Origin: Castellaniella sp034675905
GTDB taxonomy: Bacteria > Pseudomonadota > Gammaproteobacteria > Burkholderiales > Burkholderiaceae_B
Length of the DNA: 64,000 bases
Assembly: GCF_034675905.1 (NCBI RefSeq)
Contig: NZ_JAUCCV010000003.1
Location: 1-64,000, forward strand
Direction of reading: 5' to 3'
The notes under the pieces were generated by a model. The model did not search any database. It was not told where the DNA came from and saw only the letters and a program-made list of their open reading frames with translations. Shown piece after piece: positions 7,277 through 15,620 of the stretch. Positions within the stretch are counted from its first letter, which is position 1; each line of letters begins with the position of its first letter. The position numbers and the translations under genes were made by a program.

Positions 7277-7858
7277 ATGAACCCATCGAATGACCGCTAC
7301 AGCCGTCTGATGATGGCGGCGCATTGGTTGACGCTGATCCTGCTGATCGCAATCTACGCACTGATCGAACTGCGCGGCCTGGTTCCCAAAAGCAATCCAC
7401 TGCATGACGCCATGAAATCATGGCATGCCATGGCCGGCCTGACGGTGTTCTGCCTGACCTTCATCCGGCTGTCCATCCGCAACGTCTCGGCCATTCCACC
7501 GATCACCCCGATCCTCTCCGACTGGCAACACCGGCTGGCGCGCGCCATGCACCTGACTCTGTATGCCTTTCTGATCCTGATGCCGCTGCTGGGCTGGCTG
7601 ACGCTCAGCGCCCAAGACAAGCCCGTGCCTTTCTTTGCGTGGGAATGGCCCGCACTGATCACGCCGGACAAGGCGCTGGGCCGCAACCTGCAGGATATCC
7701 ACGAAATCATCGGCAATATCGGCTATTTCCTGATCGGCCTGCACGCCGCTGCCGCTCTGGCGCACCACTACATCTTGCGTGACAACACGCTGATCCGCAT
7801 GCTGCCTGGACAGCGATCAGGCTCCGTCCATCAGCCTCGGGATCGTTCCAGCCACTGA
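7277..7858 (+). CDS. Cytochrome b561 family protein
   Basis: A 193-residue protein with four transmembrane helices and the heme-ligand histidine pattern of prokaryotic cytochrome b561: AAHWLTL in helix 1 (H16), SWHAMAGL before helix 2, and IHEIIGNIGYFLIGLHAAAALAHH in helix 4. E. coli CybB oxidises ubiquinol and can pass electrons to oxygen as superoxide. The gene overlaps the 3' end of the convergent YeeE-like gene by about 28 bases. Whether it serves the neighbouring sulfur genes is unknown; it lies on the opposite strand. Confidence 0.88.
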   Translation: MNPSNDRYSRLMMAAHWLTLILLIAIYALIELRGLVPKSNPLHDAMKSWHAMAGLTVFCLTFIRLSIRNVSAIPPITPILSDWQHRLARAMHLTLYAFLILMPLLGWLTLSAQDKPVPFFAWEWPALITPDKALGRNLQDIHEIIGNIGYFLIGLHAAAALAHHYILRDNTLIRMLPGQRSGSVHQPRDRSSH

Positions 7859-8247
7859 AAGAGCCCCATGCCTGTCAACATGGCGGCGACGAACACGGCC
7901 GCCTGCCAACGCCCCGCCCCCAAATCGACCAGGGCTGGACCAGGACACAGGCCGACCAGCCCCCAGCCGATGCCGAACACCAGACTGCCGCCCACCAGAC
8001 GGCCATCGATATGACGGACGGCAGGCAAAGCCAGCGGCAAGCCCAGGTAGGTCGTCGCCCGCCGACCGGCCAGCCGGAACGCCAGCAGGCCGGCCATCAC
8101 GGCGCCGCCCATCACCAAGACCAGAGACGGGTCCCAGGCCCCGGCAATGTCCAGGAAACCGATGACCTTGGCCGGTTCCGCCATGCCCGACACCAACAAA
8201 CCGATGCCAAAGACCAAGCCGGCCAGAAATGCGGTGAAAATTGTCAT
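7831..8247 (-). CDS. YeeE/YedE half-transporter (DUF6691)
   Basis: A 138-residue polytopic membrane protein of the DUF6691/YeeE-YedE family, with about four helices and the conserved Cys motif GLVGLCPGPALV (C101). It is the second half of a split sulfur-species transporter; its partner ends 10 bases upstream on the same strand. Families of this type sit beside persulfide dioxygenase, sulfide:quinone reductase and BigR-like repressors, and are believed to move sulfur compounds (sulfide, sulfite or thiosulfate) across the inner membrane. The substrate here is inferred only. Confidence 0.85.
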   Translation of the reverse strand: MTIFTAFLAGLVFGIGLLVSGMAEPAKVIGFLDIAGAWDPSLVLVMGGAVMAGLLAFRLAGRRATTYLGLPLALPAVRHIDGRLVGGSLVFGIGWGLVGLCPGPALVDLGAGRWQAAVFVAAMLTGMGLFQWLERSRG

Positions 8248-8257
8248 GATGCGATCC

Positions 8258-8689
8258 TTACAGTCCCAGAAAACGACGCACTACGGCCACAGTCACCATG
8301 CCGGCGCCGATGAAGCAGACCGTCGCCACCAGCGATCGCGGCGACAGACGCGACAGGCCGCATACGCCATGCCCGGAAGTGCAGCCGCCCGCATAACGGG
8401 TACCCAGGCCGACCAATAGGCCGGCGACAATCAGCGTCCCGACTTCCGCATCAATCTGGATCCGGACCGCATGACCCGACGTCTGCGCCAGCCAGGGCGC
8501 CGCCATCAGGCCGGCCACGAAAGCTACCCGCCAACCGCGATCCCCGGCGCCTGCCCGCAGCAGGCCGCCCAGCACCCCGCTGATGCCTGCAATGCGGCCA
8601 TTGAGCAAAATGAACAGGGCCGCCGCCCCACCGATCATCACCCCCCCGATCAAGGCGGACCAGGGCGTAAAGGCATGCCAATCAATCAT
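8258..8689 (-). CDS. YeeE/YedE half-transporter, N-terminal half
   Basis: A 143-residue membrane protein with about four helices and the YeeE/YedE signature YAGGCTSGHGVCGLSRLS, holding C103 and C110, likely sulfur-handling cysteines. It pairs with the DUF6691 protein 10 bases downstream. ATG at 8689 is the natural start because it overlaps the stop of the upstream arsR-type gene (whose end is 8682), implying translational coupling. Order arsR, half 1, half 2 makes a three-gene repressor-transporter operon divergent from the persulfide dioxygenase. Confidence 0.87.
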   Translation of the reverse strand: MIDWHAFTPWSALIGGVMIGGAAALFILLNGRIAGISGVLGGLLRAGAGDRGWRVAFVAGLMAAPWLAQTSGHAVRIQIDAEVGTLIVAGLLVGLGTRYAGGCTSGHGVCGLSRLSPRSLVATVCFIGAGMVTVAVVRRFLGL

Positions 8690-9035
8690 GGTGTGTTCCT
8701 GCCGGACAATAAATTGCATAGAGCGCCGCCAGCACCTGCAGCATCTGCGGCTGAGCGACGCGGTAGAAAACCTGCTTGCCGCTGCGGCGCGTGACGACTA
8801 CGCCTTCGGACCGCAACACCCCCAGCTGCTGGGACAAGGTCGGCTGATGAATCCCCAACAAGGTTTCCAGTTCGCCCACGCTGCGCTCTCCTTGGGACAG
8901 CTGGCACAGCAGCAACAGGCGTTCGGGATTGGCCAGGACCTTCAGGTCGGCCACCGCCAGGGCGGCGGCGGCCCGCAGGCGATCAGGATCTAGAACATCA
9001 GGGGACATGGTGGATTCAAGCAATGGATCTTGCAT
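8682..9035 (-). CDS. ArsR/SmtB repressor, BigR/SqrR type
   Basis: A 117-residue winged-helix protein (DNA-reading helix around residues 64-76, HQPTLSQQLGVLRSEG). It lacks the metal-site CVC motif of ArsR but has two Cys at the positions used by BigR and SqrR: C44 in LLLLCQLSQGE and C110 in LYAIYCP. In those proteins the pair forms a di- or tetrasulfide with persulfides, releasing DNA. The neighbours (persulfide dioxygenase, YeeE-type transporter) match that role. First gene of its operon; a 14-bp palindrome lies 21 bases upstream. An internal ATG ten codons in is an alternative start. Confidence 0.9.
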   Translation of the reverse strand: MQDPLLESTMSPDVLDPDRLRAAAALAVADLKVLANPERLLLLCQLSQGERSVGELETLLGIHQPTLSQQLGVLRSEGVVVTRRSGKQVFYRVAQPQMLQVLAALYAIYCPAGTHHD

Positions 9036-9056
9036 AACAATATATCATTAAATATA

Positions 9057-9070
9057 ATATTGATCAATAT
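9057..9070. promoter_or_regulatory. Palindromic operator between BigR-like gene and persulfide dioxygenase
   Basis: A perfect 14-bp palindrome, ATATTGATCAATAT, lies within an almost pure AT tract (9036-9075) between the divergent genes. BigR-family repressors bind AT-rich palindromes in just this position. It is 21 bases from the repressor start and 75 from the dioxygenase start. Confidence 0.62.
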
Positions 9071-9145
9071 ATTGTTTGCCAGCCAGCTATCATCGGAAGG
9101 ACGCGCTTATCCCGCTCCGCCGCCTGAAAAACAAAGGAAACTGCC

Positions 9146-10039
9146 GTGTCCCCATCCATCCAGCCATTTTTCGATCCCGTCACGGGCACCGTCAGTTATG
9201 TGCTGTCCGATCCCGTCAGCCGGATGGCGGCGGTCATCGATCCTGTGCTGGACTACGCACCGGCATCCGGGCGCACCGATACCTCATCTGCTGATCGGAT
9301 CCTCGGCTATCTACACGATCAGCAACTGACTCAGCAATGGATACTGGAAACCCATGCGCATGCCGACCACCTGTCGGCGGCGGCCTATCTGCGCCAGCGC
9401 GCGGGGGGCCATATCGCCATCGGCGCATCCATCCGCCAAGTGCAGGGGGTATTCAAAAAGCTCTATAACCTGGGGGCTGACTTCCAGGCCGATGGCAGCC
9501 AATTCGATCAGCTGTTTGCCGATGGCGACACCTTCATGATCGGCACACTGCAGGCACGTGCGCTGTTCGTGCCGGGCCATACGCCTGCGGACATGGCCTA
9601 TCAGGCAGGGGATGCCGTCTTTACCGGCGACACGCTGTTCATGCCCGATGTGGGCACGGCGCGCACCGATTTTCCCGGGGGCGATGCGCGAACCCTGTAC
9701 CGGTCCATCCAGCGCCTCCTGGCGCTGCCGGACGCGACCCGGCTGTTCGCCTGCCACGACTATCCGCCGGATACCCGCCCTGCCGCCTGGGAAAGCAGCG
9801 TGGCGCAGCACAAGGCGCACAATATTCATGTGCGCGACGGGATCACGGAAGATGCTTTCGTGGCGCTGCGTCAGGCGCGGGATGCCACGCTGGACGCGCC
9901 GACGCTGATCCTGCCGGCGCTGCAGGTCAATATCCGCGCCGGACAGCTGCCGCCCGCCGAAGACAACGGCACGTCCTACCTGAAGATTCCGCTCAACGCG
10001 CTGTCCTCGGCGCCAGCAGGGACGCAGGCGCCCCGCTGA
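9146..10039 (+). CDS. Persulfide dioxygenase, metallo-beta-lactamase fold
   Basis: A 297-residue MBL-fold enzyme of the ETHE1/Blh type, which oxidises glutathione persulfide to sulfite with one non-heme iron. Motifs: THAHADH (H70, H72, D74, H75), H145 in VPGHTPAD, D162 in FTGDTLF, and H204 in CHDYPP; the family stretch DVGTARTDFPGGDA follows D162. It starts at GTG 9146 behind AAAGGAAA. Divergent from the BigR-like repressor, so probably induced by sulfide or persulfide. Unlike many homologues it has no fused rhodanese domain; a separate exported rhodanese is encoded 1.3 kb away. No sulfide:quinone reductase is in the window. Confidence 0.93.
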   Translation: MSPSIQPFFDPVTGTVSYVLSDPVSRMAAVIDPVLDYAPASGRTDTSSADRILGYLHDQQLTQQWILETHAHADHLSAAAYLRQRAGGHIAIGASIRQVQGVFKKLYNLGADFQADGSQFDQLFADGDTFMIGTLQARALFVPGHTPADMAYQAGDAVFTGDTLFMPDVGTARTDFPGGDARTLYRSIQRLLALPDATRLFACHDYPPDTRPAAWESSVAQHKAHNIHVRDGITEDAFVALRQARDATLDAPTLILPALQVNIRAGQLPPAEDNGTSYLKIPLNALSSAPAGTQAPR

Positions 10040-10054
10040 CATCCGCCGCAAAAA

Positions 10055-10219
10055 TCAGAATGTCGAAGCGCAATGCCCGCCGCTGGGGGCCACCCCTGAC
10101 CCGGCGGCGATCAGCGGCGGCTCAGCGCGAACATTGATCGGAGCGCTGCTGGCCCAATCCCAGGCGAAAAACCCCACCAGCAGCAACCAGAAAGCAAGGG
10201 CTAGAAATCGGGTCTTCAT
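10055..10219 (-). CDS. Tiny membrane-anchored protein in the sulfur cluster
   Basis: A 54-residue protein: Lys/Arg start (MKTRFLALAFWLLLVGFFAWDW) forming one hydrophobic helix or signal anchor, followed by a short polar segment ending PSGGHCASTF with a single Cys. No family is recognised. Its start at 10219 lies 13 bases after the stop of the full-length YeeE gene on the same strand, so it is probably the last gene of the rhodanese-YeeE operon. The longer frame to 10264 would overlap the YeeE gene and add an unlikely leader. The near-terminal Cys invites a sulfur-carrier guess, but nothing more supports it. Confidence 0.55.
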   Translation of the reverse strand: MKTRFLALAFWLLLVGFFAWDWASSAPINVRAEPPLIAAGSGVAPSGGHCASTF

Positions 10220-10232
10220 CTGCCGCCCCTGA

Positions 10233-11315
10233 TCAAAATGCAAACCGGCGGCGCACCCGCACACCGATCAGCGAACCCAGAAAGGCCATGGGCACCCAGA
10301 TCCAGCCATGCAGGCTGCCGGTCGAAATGCCGCTGACCATGGCGCCGATATTGCAACCGAACGCCAGCCGAGAGCTATAGCCCAGCAATAATCCAGCCCC
10401 CAAACCGATCATCCACTGGCTGGCCGTCATGGGCCGTGCGGCGGCGCGCGGTTTGCCGGCTGCGATCCACAAGGCGCCGGCCAAAATACCGATATTGGTG
10501 ATCGAGGTGACATCCAGAAAAACGGATTGGGTCAGCGTGGCGGTATTGACGGGTTCGCTCCAGAAGGCGTTGGCGGCCGGATCAAACAGATTCGTCGCAG
10601 CGGCCAGCTTGGCGGCCCATAGACCAAAGCCATAGACGATGCCCCAAGGTTGACCGGCGATCACCAGATTCAACACGGCCAGCAGCGCCAGCAGCACGGC
10701 GCCCACCAGCAATTTACGATCCCACCAACGGGCAGCGCGCCCGGTCCAGCGCGTCACCCCCCAACCGACCAGCGCCAGTCCTGCCAGCGTCAACAACAAG
10801 GCCGTGGGCGCACCGACATGCGTCACCAGACCATAAGGCGGCAAAGCACCCAAGGACAGCCATTGATCCAGCGTCGCCGACCCCAGAAAACTGCCAATGG
10901 CAAACAGCGGCAAGATCGCCATGTTCATGGGAATACCCAGCCCGGCCTTGTACAGCGTGCCGGAACCGCAGCCATCGGCCACCTGCATGCAGGCGCCAAA
11001 TACAAAAGCCCCGACAATCAGGCTGACGCTGGGCGGCCCCAGCGCCGCCCCCAGATCCGTCGGATAGGCAGCCAGCAGGGGCATTGACACTGCCGCGGCA
11101 ATCGCCAGCAGCACCAGCTGCGCCAGCACCCCTGACGGGTCGCGCTGCTCGATGAGCCGCCGCCAACCGGTCGTGAAACCGAAACGCGCGCCAGCCAACA
11201 CGGCGCCCAGGCCGATGCCGACCAGAAACAGCAGCGCCTGACGCAAGGCCACCGACCAGGCCAGAAAGATCAGAAAGGCGGCGATGACCGCCGCCAAGGG
11301 AATCCGCTTTATCAT
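10233..11315 (-). CDS. YeeE/YedE family sulfur transporter (TsuA-like)
   Basis: A 360-residue polytopic protein with two YeeE repeats, each holding conserved Cys: C109 and C116 (FGACMQVADGCGSGT) and C321 (AFGCNIGAMVSG). TsuA-type YeeE proteins take up thiosulfate by passing it along such cysteines. It follows the exported rhodanese by 15 bases and precedes the 54-residue protein, so the three probably form one operon. E. coli YeeE is often paired with the small sulfurtransferase TsuB, which is not seen here. Substrate inferred. Confidence 0.88.
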   Translation of the reverse strand: MIKRIPLAAVIAAFLIFLAWSVALRQALLFLVGIGLGAVLAGARFGFTTGWRRLIEQRDPSGVLAQLVLLAIAAAVSMPLLAAYPTDLGAALGPPSVSLIVGAFVFGACMQVADGCGSGTLYKAGLGIPMNMAILPLFAIGSFLGSATLDQWLSLGALPPYGLVTHVGAPTALLLTLAGLALVGWGVTRWTGRAARWWDRKLLVGAVLLALLAVLNLVIAGQPWGIVYGFGLWAAKLAAATNLFDPAANAFWSEPVNTATLTQSVFLDVTSITNIGILAGALWIAAGKPRAAARPMTASQWMIGLGAGLLLGYSSRLAFGCNIGAMVSGISTGSLHGWIWVPMAFLGSLIGVRVRRRFAF

Positions 11316-11330
11316 GGAATAGTCGCCTGC

Positions 11331-12272
11331 TTAACCGAACAAGCCCTTGACCTTATCCAGGATCTGGCTGCCGCGACCCGGCACATTGCTCATCGGCCGG
11401 GATGCGTCTTGAGACCATTCGGCCAGAGATTCCGGATACAGCCGCACATTTTTCACACCCACCACTTCCGACAGAGCGAACCAGTCGGTCGCCGCCCAAT
11501 GGCCGGTATTGCAAAAGGAAATCGTTTCTGCCGCCTGCTCGCCCGGCAACAGTTCAGCCGCGATCTGGCGCGCCTGATCCAGGGATACGAAAATCGACGT
11601 GCCGGGTTTGAACCAGCGCCCGTTTTCCACATTGACAGCGCCCTGGATGGTGCCCGGCACCTGGGCAGTGGGGGCTTTGACCTTGCCCAGATAGAAGTCC
11701 AGTGGCCGCGCATCGACCAAGCGGGTCTGAGGATTGCCGACTTGGGCGGCGACCTGATCTGTGGTCGCCAGGATTGCCTCGTCCAACTGCGCCTGGAAGG
11801 CGCTGGCCGTCACCGTCGGCGTGATCTGGTCTTGCGGCAGATTGGCATCCGCCCAGGCCTTCACCCCGCCATTGAGCACCGACAGGTCTTTCAGGCCCAG
11901 ATATTTCAATGTCCAGTAGACACGCGCCGAAGCGCCGAAATCCGTACTGTCGGCCCCCGAGAACACGACCACCGCATGGACGCTCTGATCCACTCCCAGC
12001 GTCTGCACCAGCTGGGTCAGGCGGTCCACCGGCGGCAACTGGCCAGGATTGTTCGCCGGGCCGCGCCACTGCGCATAGGGAGCCGACACTGCGCCTGGGA
12101 TGTGACCAGCCGCATAGGCTTCAGCCGGGCGGATGTCGATCACGCGCACCGAAGACTGCTGATGCAAGGCATTCAGTTCAGGCGGGGTCAGCAGCGGTTG
12201 AGCCGCCCAGGCGCTGCTGGTCGCAGCCAGGGTCAAGACCGCACCACCGAAAAAGGCAGACAGGATGTTCAT
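11331..12272 (-). CDS. Exported two-domain rhodanese sulfurtransferase
   Basis: A 313-residue protein with a signal peptide (first about 24 residues, ending SSAWA) and two rhodanese domains (about 28-150 and 165-295). The C-terminal domain has the catalytic Cys C254 in FCNTGHWA. In the N-terminal domain the equivalent loop reads FSGADSTDFG with no Cys, so it is structural, as usual in tandem rhodaneses. Periplasmic location next to a YeeE transporter suggests it transfers sulfane sulfur from thiosulfate before or during uptake. ATG at 12272 gives the clean signal peptide; the frame extends to 12305. Confidence 0.88.
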   Translation of the reverse strand: MNILSAFFGGAVLTLAATSSAWAAQPLLTPPELNALHQQSSVRVIDIRPAEAYAAGHIPGAVSAPYAQWRGPANNPGQLPPVDRLTQLVQTLGVDQSVHAVVVFSGADSTDFGASARVYWTLKYLGLKDLSVLNGGVKAWADANLPQDQITPTVTASAFQAQLDEAILATTDQVAAQVGNPQTRLVDARPLDFYLGKVKAPTAQVPGTIQGAVNVENGRWFKPGTSIFVSLDQARQIAAELLPGEQAAETISFCNTGHWAATDWFALSEVVGVKNVRLYPESLAEWSQDASRPMSNVPGRGSQILDKVKGLFG

Positions 12273-12434
12273 TGTGGGAACCAGGATAGAGAACGGAACA
12301 GGCATTCATTGTCCCAGATTCGATCTGGCCGCCAGCGATACCTATCAAACTCCTGGTTATATAAAACCCATCTGAAATCCGGCCCGGCCTGCGGCGATTG
12401 CCGCGCCGGGTCCAGCGCGCCTCCGGCGACCGGC

Positions 12435-13334
12435 TCAGGCGCGCAATGGTCCCGCCTGGTTGGCAGGCACGATCTGGATGATCTGCGCAGCGCTGTCGGT
12501 CGCGGCGGCCAGGGCTGCCTGGGGCAGCGCGCCATCCGCCCAGGCATGGACGAACGCCGAGGCAAAGGCATCGCCGGCGCCGATGGTGGATACGGCATCC
12601 ACGGTTCTGGCCGCATGGAAATGCCCCTGCTCGCCATCGAAGAACAAGGCTCCGCCCGCCCCCAACGTGACCAGGATGGACTGCCCCGGGCGCCGGATCA
12701 GCCGGCGCGCCAAAGCCTGCGCCACATCGGGCGGCGGCGCATCGGTCTGCAGCGTATCGCCGCCGCTCAGTTTCGCCGCTTCGCGGGCATTGACGCATAA
12801 CAAGTCCGCCTGATCCCACAAGCCATGCAGGGCGGCAGGATCGGATAACTGCCGGGCGCCGGGGGTCACGACCAGACGAAAGGATCGATCCGCCATGCCT
12901 GCCAGGGCTTCTTGCAGCCACGCCTGGGATGCCAGAGACAAGCCGGTCACATAGACGACATCGGCCTGCTGCAGACCGTCGAAACCTTGCTCGCCCACCC
13001 AAGTACTGGCGCCGCGTTGCGCATACGCCCGTGCGGCGCCCGTATCATCCACCATGACCACGGCCTTGCCGGTCGGCAGCGTGTGATCCGGAATGGCGGC
13101 ACGGATGCCATGACGCTGCAGCAGATCGCGGATCAGGCCGCCTTCCAGGTCGCGCCCTACGCACGCATGGACCGTCACCTGCGCGCCCAGCGCCGCCACG
13201 TTCAGCGCAGCATTGACCGCCCCGCCCCCGGCATATAGACCGATATGGTCCACATCCTGCTTGGCGCCCCGCATGGGCTGCACATGAGAAACAACGATGT
13301 CGACGATGGCTGCGCCGATGGTGGTGAATTGCAT
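12435..13334 (-). CDS. PfkB family carbohydrate/nucleoside kinase
   Basis: A 299-residue ribokinase-fold protein. The N-terminal signature is YAGGGAVNAALNVAALGA (about residues 34-51) and the C-terminal signature STIGAGDAFASAF contains catalytic base D255 and the anion hole GAGD. The order ADLLCVNAREAAKLSG (about 176-191) is the usual NxxE region. PfkB kinases phosphorylate sugars, sugar acids or nucleosides; the exact substrate cannot be read. ATG at 13334 gives the family-typical MQFTTIGAAIVD start. Divergent from the MFS gene; a substrate exporter or importer link is possible but unproven. Confidence 0.88.
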   Translation of the reverse strand: MQFTTIGAAIVDIVVSHVQPMRGAKQDVDHIGLYAGGGAVNAALNVAALGAQVTVHACVGRDLEGGLIRDLLQRHGIRAAIPDHTLPTGKAVVMVDDTGAARAYAQRGASTWVGEQGFDGLQQADVVYVTGLSLASQAWLQEALAGMADRSFRLVVTPGARQLSDPAALHGLWDQADLLCVNAREAAKLSGGDTLQTDAPPPDVAQALARRLIRRPGQSILVTLGAGGALFFDGEQGHFHAARTVDAVSTIGAGDAFASAFVHAWADGALPQAALAAATDSAAQIIQIVPANQAGPLRA

Positions 13335-13456
13335 GACGATCCAGGCACTGATGGGATGGGGAGCCGAAAGCCTAATCCAGACGCAGCAGGAATCCATATC
13401 AGGGTTTTCACCAATGAAGTACACTGCACATCTGAAGGATTTTCTTCCTCGACTCC

Positions 13457-14671
13457 ATGTCCCCATCCTCTTTGCCACACCGCCGGGCGCCTGCTTCGCC
13501 CGGCTTGGTCATTCTGGCGCTGGCCATCGGCGCCTTCGCGATCGGCACAACCGAATTCGCCACCATGAGCCTGCTGCCGTATTTTGCACAGGACCTGGGG
13601 ATCGATGCGCCCACTGCCGGCCACGTCATCAGCGCTTATGCGCTGGGGGTGGTGGTCGGCGCGCCGCTCTTGACCGTGCTGGCCGCCCGCATCGCGCGGC
13701 GCACGCTGCTGATCTGGCTGATGGGCATGTTTTCCCTGTTCAATGCCTTGTGCGCTTTTGCGCCCAACTATGAATCCCTGCTGGTGCTGCGCTTTCTGAG
13801 CGGCTTGCCGCACGGCGCCTATTTCGGCATCGGCTCTCTGGTGGCGGTATCGCTGGTGCCGCATGGCCGGCGCAATCAGGCTGTCGGCCGCATGTTTCTG
13901 GGCCTGACGGTGGCCACCATCATCGGCGTGCCGTTTGCCAACTGGCTGGGACACGCGCTGACCTGGCGTTGGGGTTTCGGCCTGGTCGCCGCGTCCGGCC
14001 TGCTGACCATGGCGCTGGTGGCGCGATTGGCCCCTTACAGCCCGCCCGAAGCCGGCGCCAGCCCCTGGCGTGAACTGGGCGCGCTCAAGCACCTGCAAGT
14101 CTGGCTGACCCTGGCGGTGGGCGCCATTGGATTCGGCGGCATGTTCGCGGTCTACACCTATCTGGCCGACGTCCTGCTGGAAGTCACCCATGTGTCGCCG
14201 GAAACCGTGCCGCTGGTGCTGGGGATCTTCGGCGTGGGGCTGACCGTGGGCAACATCCTGATCCCCTGGCTGGCGGACAAGGCCCTGCTGCCGACCGCCG
14301 CCGGCCTGCTGCTCTGGAGCGCCGCCATGACTGCGCTGTTCCCCCTGGCGGCTGACCACATCTGGTCGATCTCTCTGAATGTGTTTTTCATCGGCTTCGG
14401 CGGCGCGCTGGGCACGGTGCTGCAAACCCGCCTGATGGATGTGGCGCGGCATGCCCAGGGGCTGGCGGCCGCGCTGAACCATTCCGCCTTCAACTTCGCC
14501 AATGCCCTGGGACCGCTGCTGGGCGGCATGGCGATTGCCGGCGGCTACGGCTGGACTTCGCCGGGCTGGGTGGGGACCGGGCTGGCGCTGGGCGGCTTCG
14601 CCATCCTGATGCTCTCTATGGCCATCGACAGATCCCGCGCCATCCGCCAGGCGCCAGAACCCTCCGTCTGA
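13457..14671 (+). CDS. MFS transporter, DHA1-type exporter
   Basis: A 404-residue protein with twelve predicted transmembrane helices. It resembles the AraJ/YdhP/PbuE-like arm of the DHA1 drug-proton antiporter group, with TTEFATMSLLPYFAQDLG in helix 1, motif A-like AARIARRTLLIW after helix 2, and LSGLPHGAYFGIGSLVA in helix 4. Such proteins export sugars, purine ribonucleosides or drugs. Close divergence from the PfkB kinase gene (122 bases between starts) may mean shared control. Converges with yghU. Substrate unknown. Confidence 0.87.
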   Translation: MSPSSLPHRRAPASPGLVILALAIGAFAIGTTEFATMSLLPYFAQDLGIDAPTAGHVISAYALGVVVGAPLLTVLAARIARRTLLIWLMGMFSLFNALCAFAPNYESLLVLRFLSGLPHGAYFGIGSLVAVSLVPHGRRNQAVGRMFLGLTVATIIGVPFANWLGHALTWRWGFGLVAASGLLTMALVARLAPYSPPEAGASPWRELGALKHLQVWLTLAVGAIGFGGMFAVYTYLADVLLEVTHVSPETVPLVLGIFGVGLTVGNILIPWLADKALLPTAAGLLLWSAAMTALFPLAADHIWSISLNVFFIGFGGALGTVLQTRLMDVARHAQGLAAALNHSAFNFANALGPLLGGMAIAGGYGWTSPGWVGTGLALGGFAILMLSMAIDRSRAIRQAPEPSV

Positions 14672-14699
14672 TACCCGGCCCGCCGCACCCAAGAGGCCG

Positions 14700-15542
14700 C
14701 TAAATCAGGCCATCGAAGTCCGCCGCGGCATGCCGCTCGCGCAGATTGCCTTCAGCGGTGCGATTGACCAAGCGCCCGCGCTGCACGGCGGGGCGCTGCG
14801 CGATCTGATTCGCCCAGCGCAACACATGCTGGTAGTCCTGCGCCGACAGAAATTCCGACACGCCATAGACCTGCCCCAACACCAGCCCGCCGTACCAGGG
14901 CCAGATCGCGATATCCGCAATGGTGTAGTCATCCCCCGCGACGAATGCATGCTGCGCCAGACGCTGATCCAGCACATCCAGCTGCCGCTTGGCTTCCATG
15001 GCGAAACGATTGATGGCGTACTCGATCTTGAACGGCGCATACGCATAAAAATGGCCCAGACCGCCGCCCACGTAGGGGGCGCTGCCCACCTGCCAGAATA
15101 GCCAGGACAGGCATTCCGCGCGGCCTGCCGGATCGGCAGGCAGAAACGCGCCGAATTTTTCCGCCAGATGCAGCAGGATCGCGCCGGATTCGAACACCCG
15201 GATGGGCGATACCCCGCTGCGATCCACCAGTGCGGGAATCTTGGAATTCGGATTCACCTCGACAAAGCCGCTGCCAAACTGATCGCCCTCGCCAATCTGG
15301 ATCAGCCAGGCGTCGTACTCGGCCCCGACATGACCGGCCGCCAGGAGCTCTTCGAGCATGATCGTGGCCTTGATGCCATTGGGCGTGCCTTGGGAATACA
15401 ACTGCAGGGGGTGCTGTCCCACCGGCAAGGTTTGATCGTGCGTCGCCCCGGACACCGGGCGGTTGATGCTGGCAAAACGCCCGCCGCTGGGTTTCTCCCA
15501 GGTCCAGACTTTGGGAGGCACGTATTCAGAAGGTTGATTCAT
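14700..15542 (-). CDS. yghU: Glutathione transferase-like disulfide-bond oxidoreductase YghU
   Basis: A 280-residue protein closely fitting the YghU/Nu-class GST family: long N-terminal extension (YVPPKVWTWEKPSGG), thioredoxin-like domain with YSQGTPNGIKATIMLEEL, conserved VEVNPNSKIPALVDR and ESGAILLHLAEKFG, and a helical C-terminal domain with DYTIADIAIWPWYGGLV. YghU binds two glutathione molecules and reduces disulfides or organic hydroperoxides in the cytoplasm. Start at 15542 (MNQPSEYV) chosen; a further upstream ATG extends the frame by 18 residues without family similarity. Confidence 0.93.
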   Translation of the reverse strand: MNQPSEYVPPKVWTWEKPSGGRFASINRPVSGATHDQTLPVGQHPLQLYSQGTPNGIKATIMLEELLAAGHVGAEYDAWLIQIGEGDQFGSGFVEVNPNSKIPALVDRSGVSPIRVFESGAILLHLAEKFGAFLPADPAGRAECLSWLFWQVGSAPYVGGGLGHFYAYAPFKIEYAINRFAMEAKRQLDVLDQRLAQHAFVAGDDYTIADIAIWPWYGGLVLGQVYGVSEFLSAQDYQHVLRWANQIAQRPAVQRGRLVNRTAEGNLRERHAAADFDGLI

Positions 15543-15620
15543 GGCTTGAGGGACTCCTGGGCTGAGCCGGCGCACCGGCGCAATCGCTGACAACACCGCC
15601 CCGGCTACAGCCGGGCGGCA

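Noticed and set aside
12385..12420. GC-rich partial hairpin between the PfkB and rhodanese genes as a terminator
   Set aside because: Pairing is interrupted and several competing folds exist; the downstream T content on the minus strand is poor.
13202..14692. A 496-codon minus-strand frame across the MFS gene
   Set aside because: Low-complexity Gln/Gly/His-rich translation antisense to a twelve-helix transporter; its last part reads through the PfkB gene in a wrong frame.
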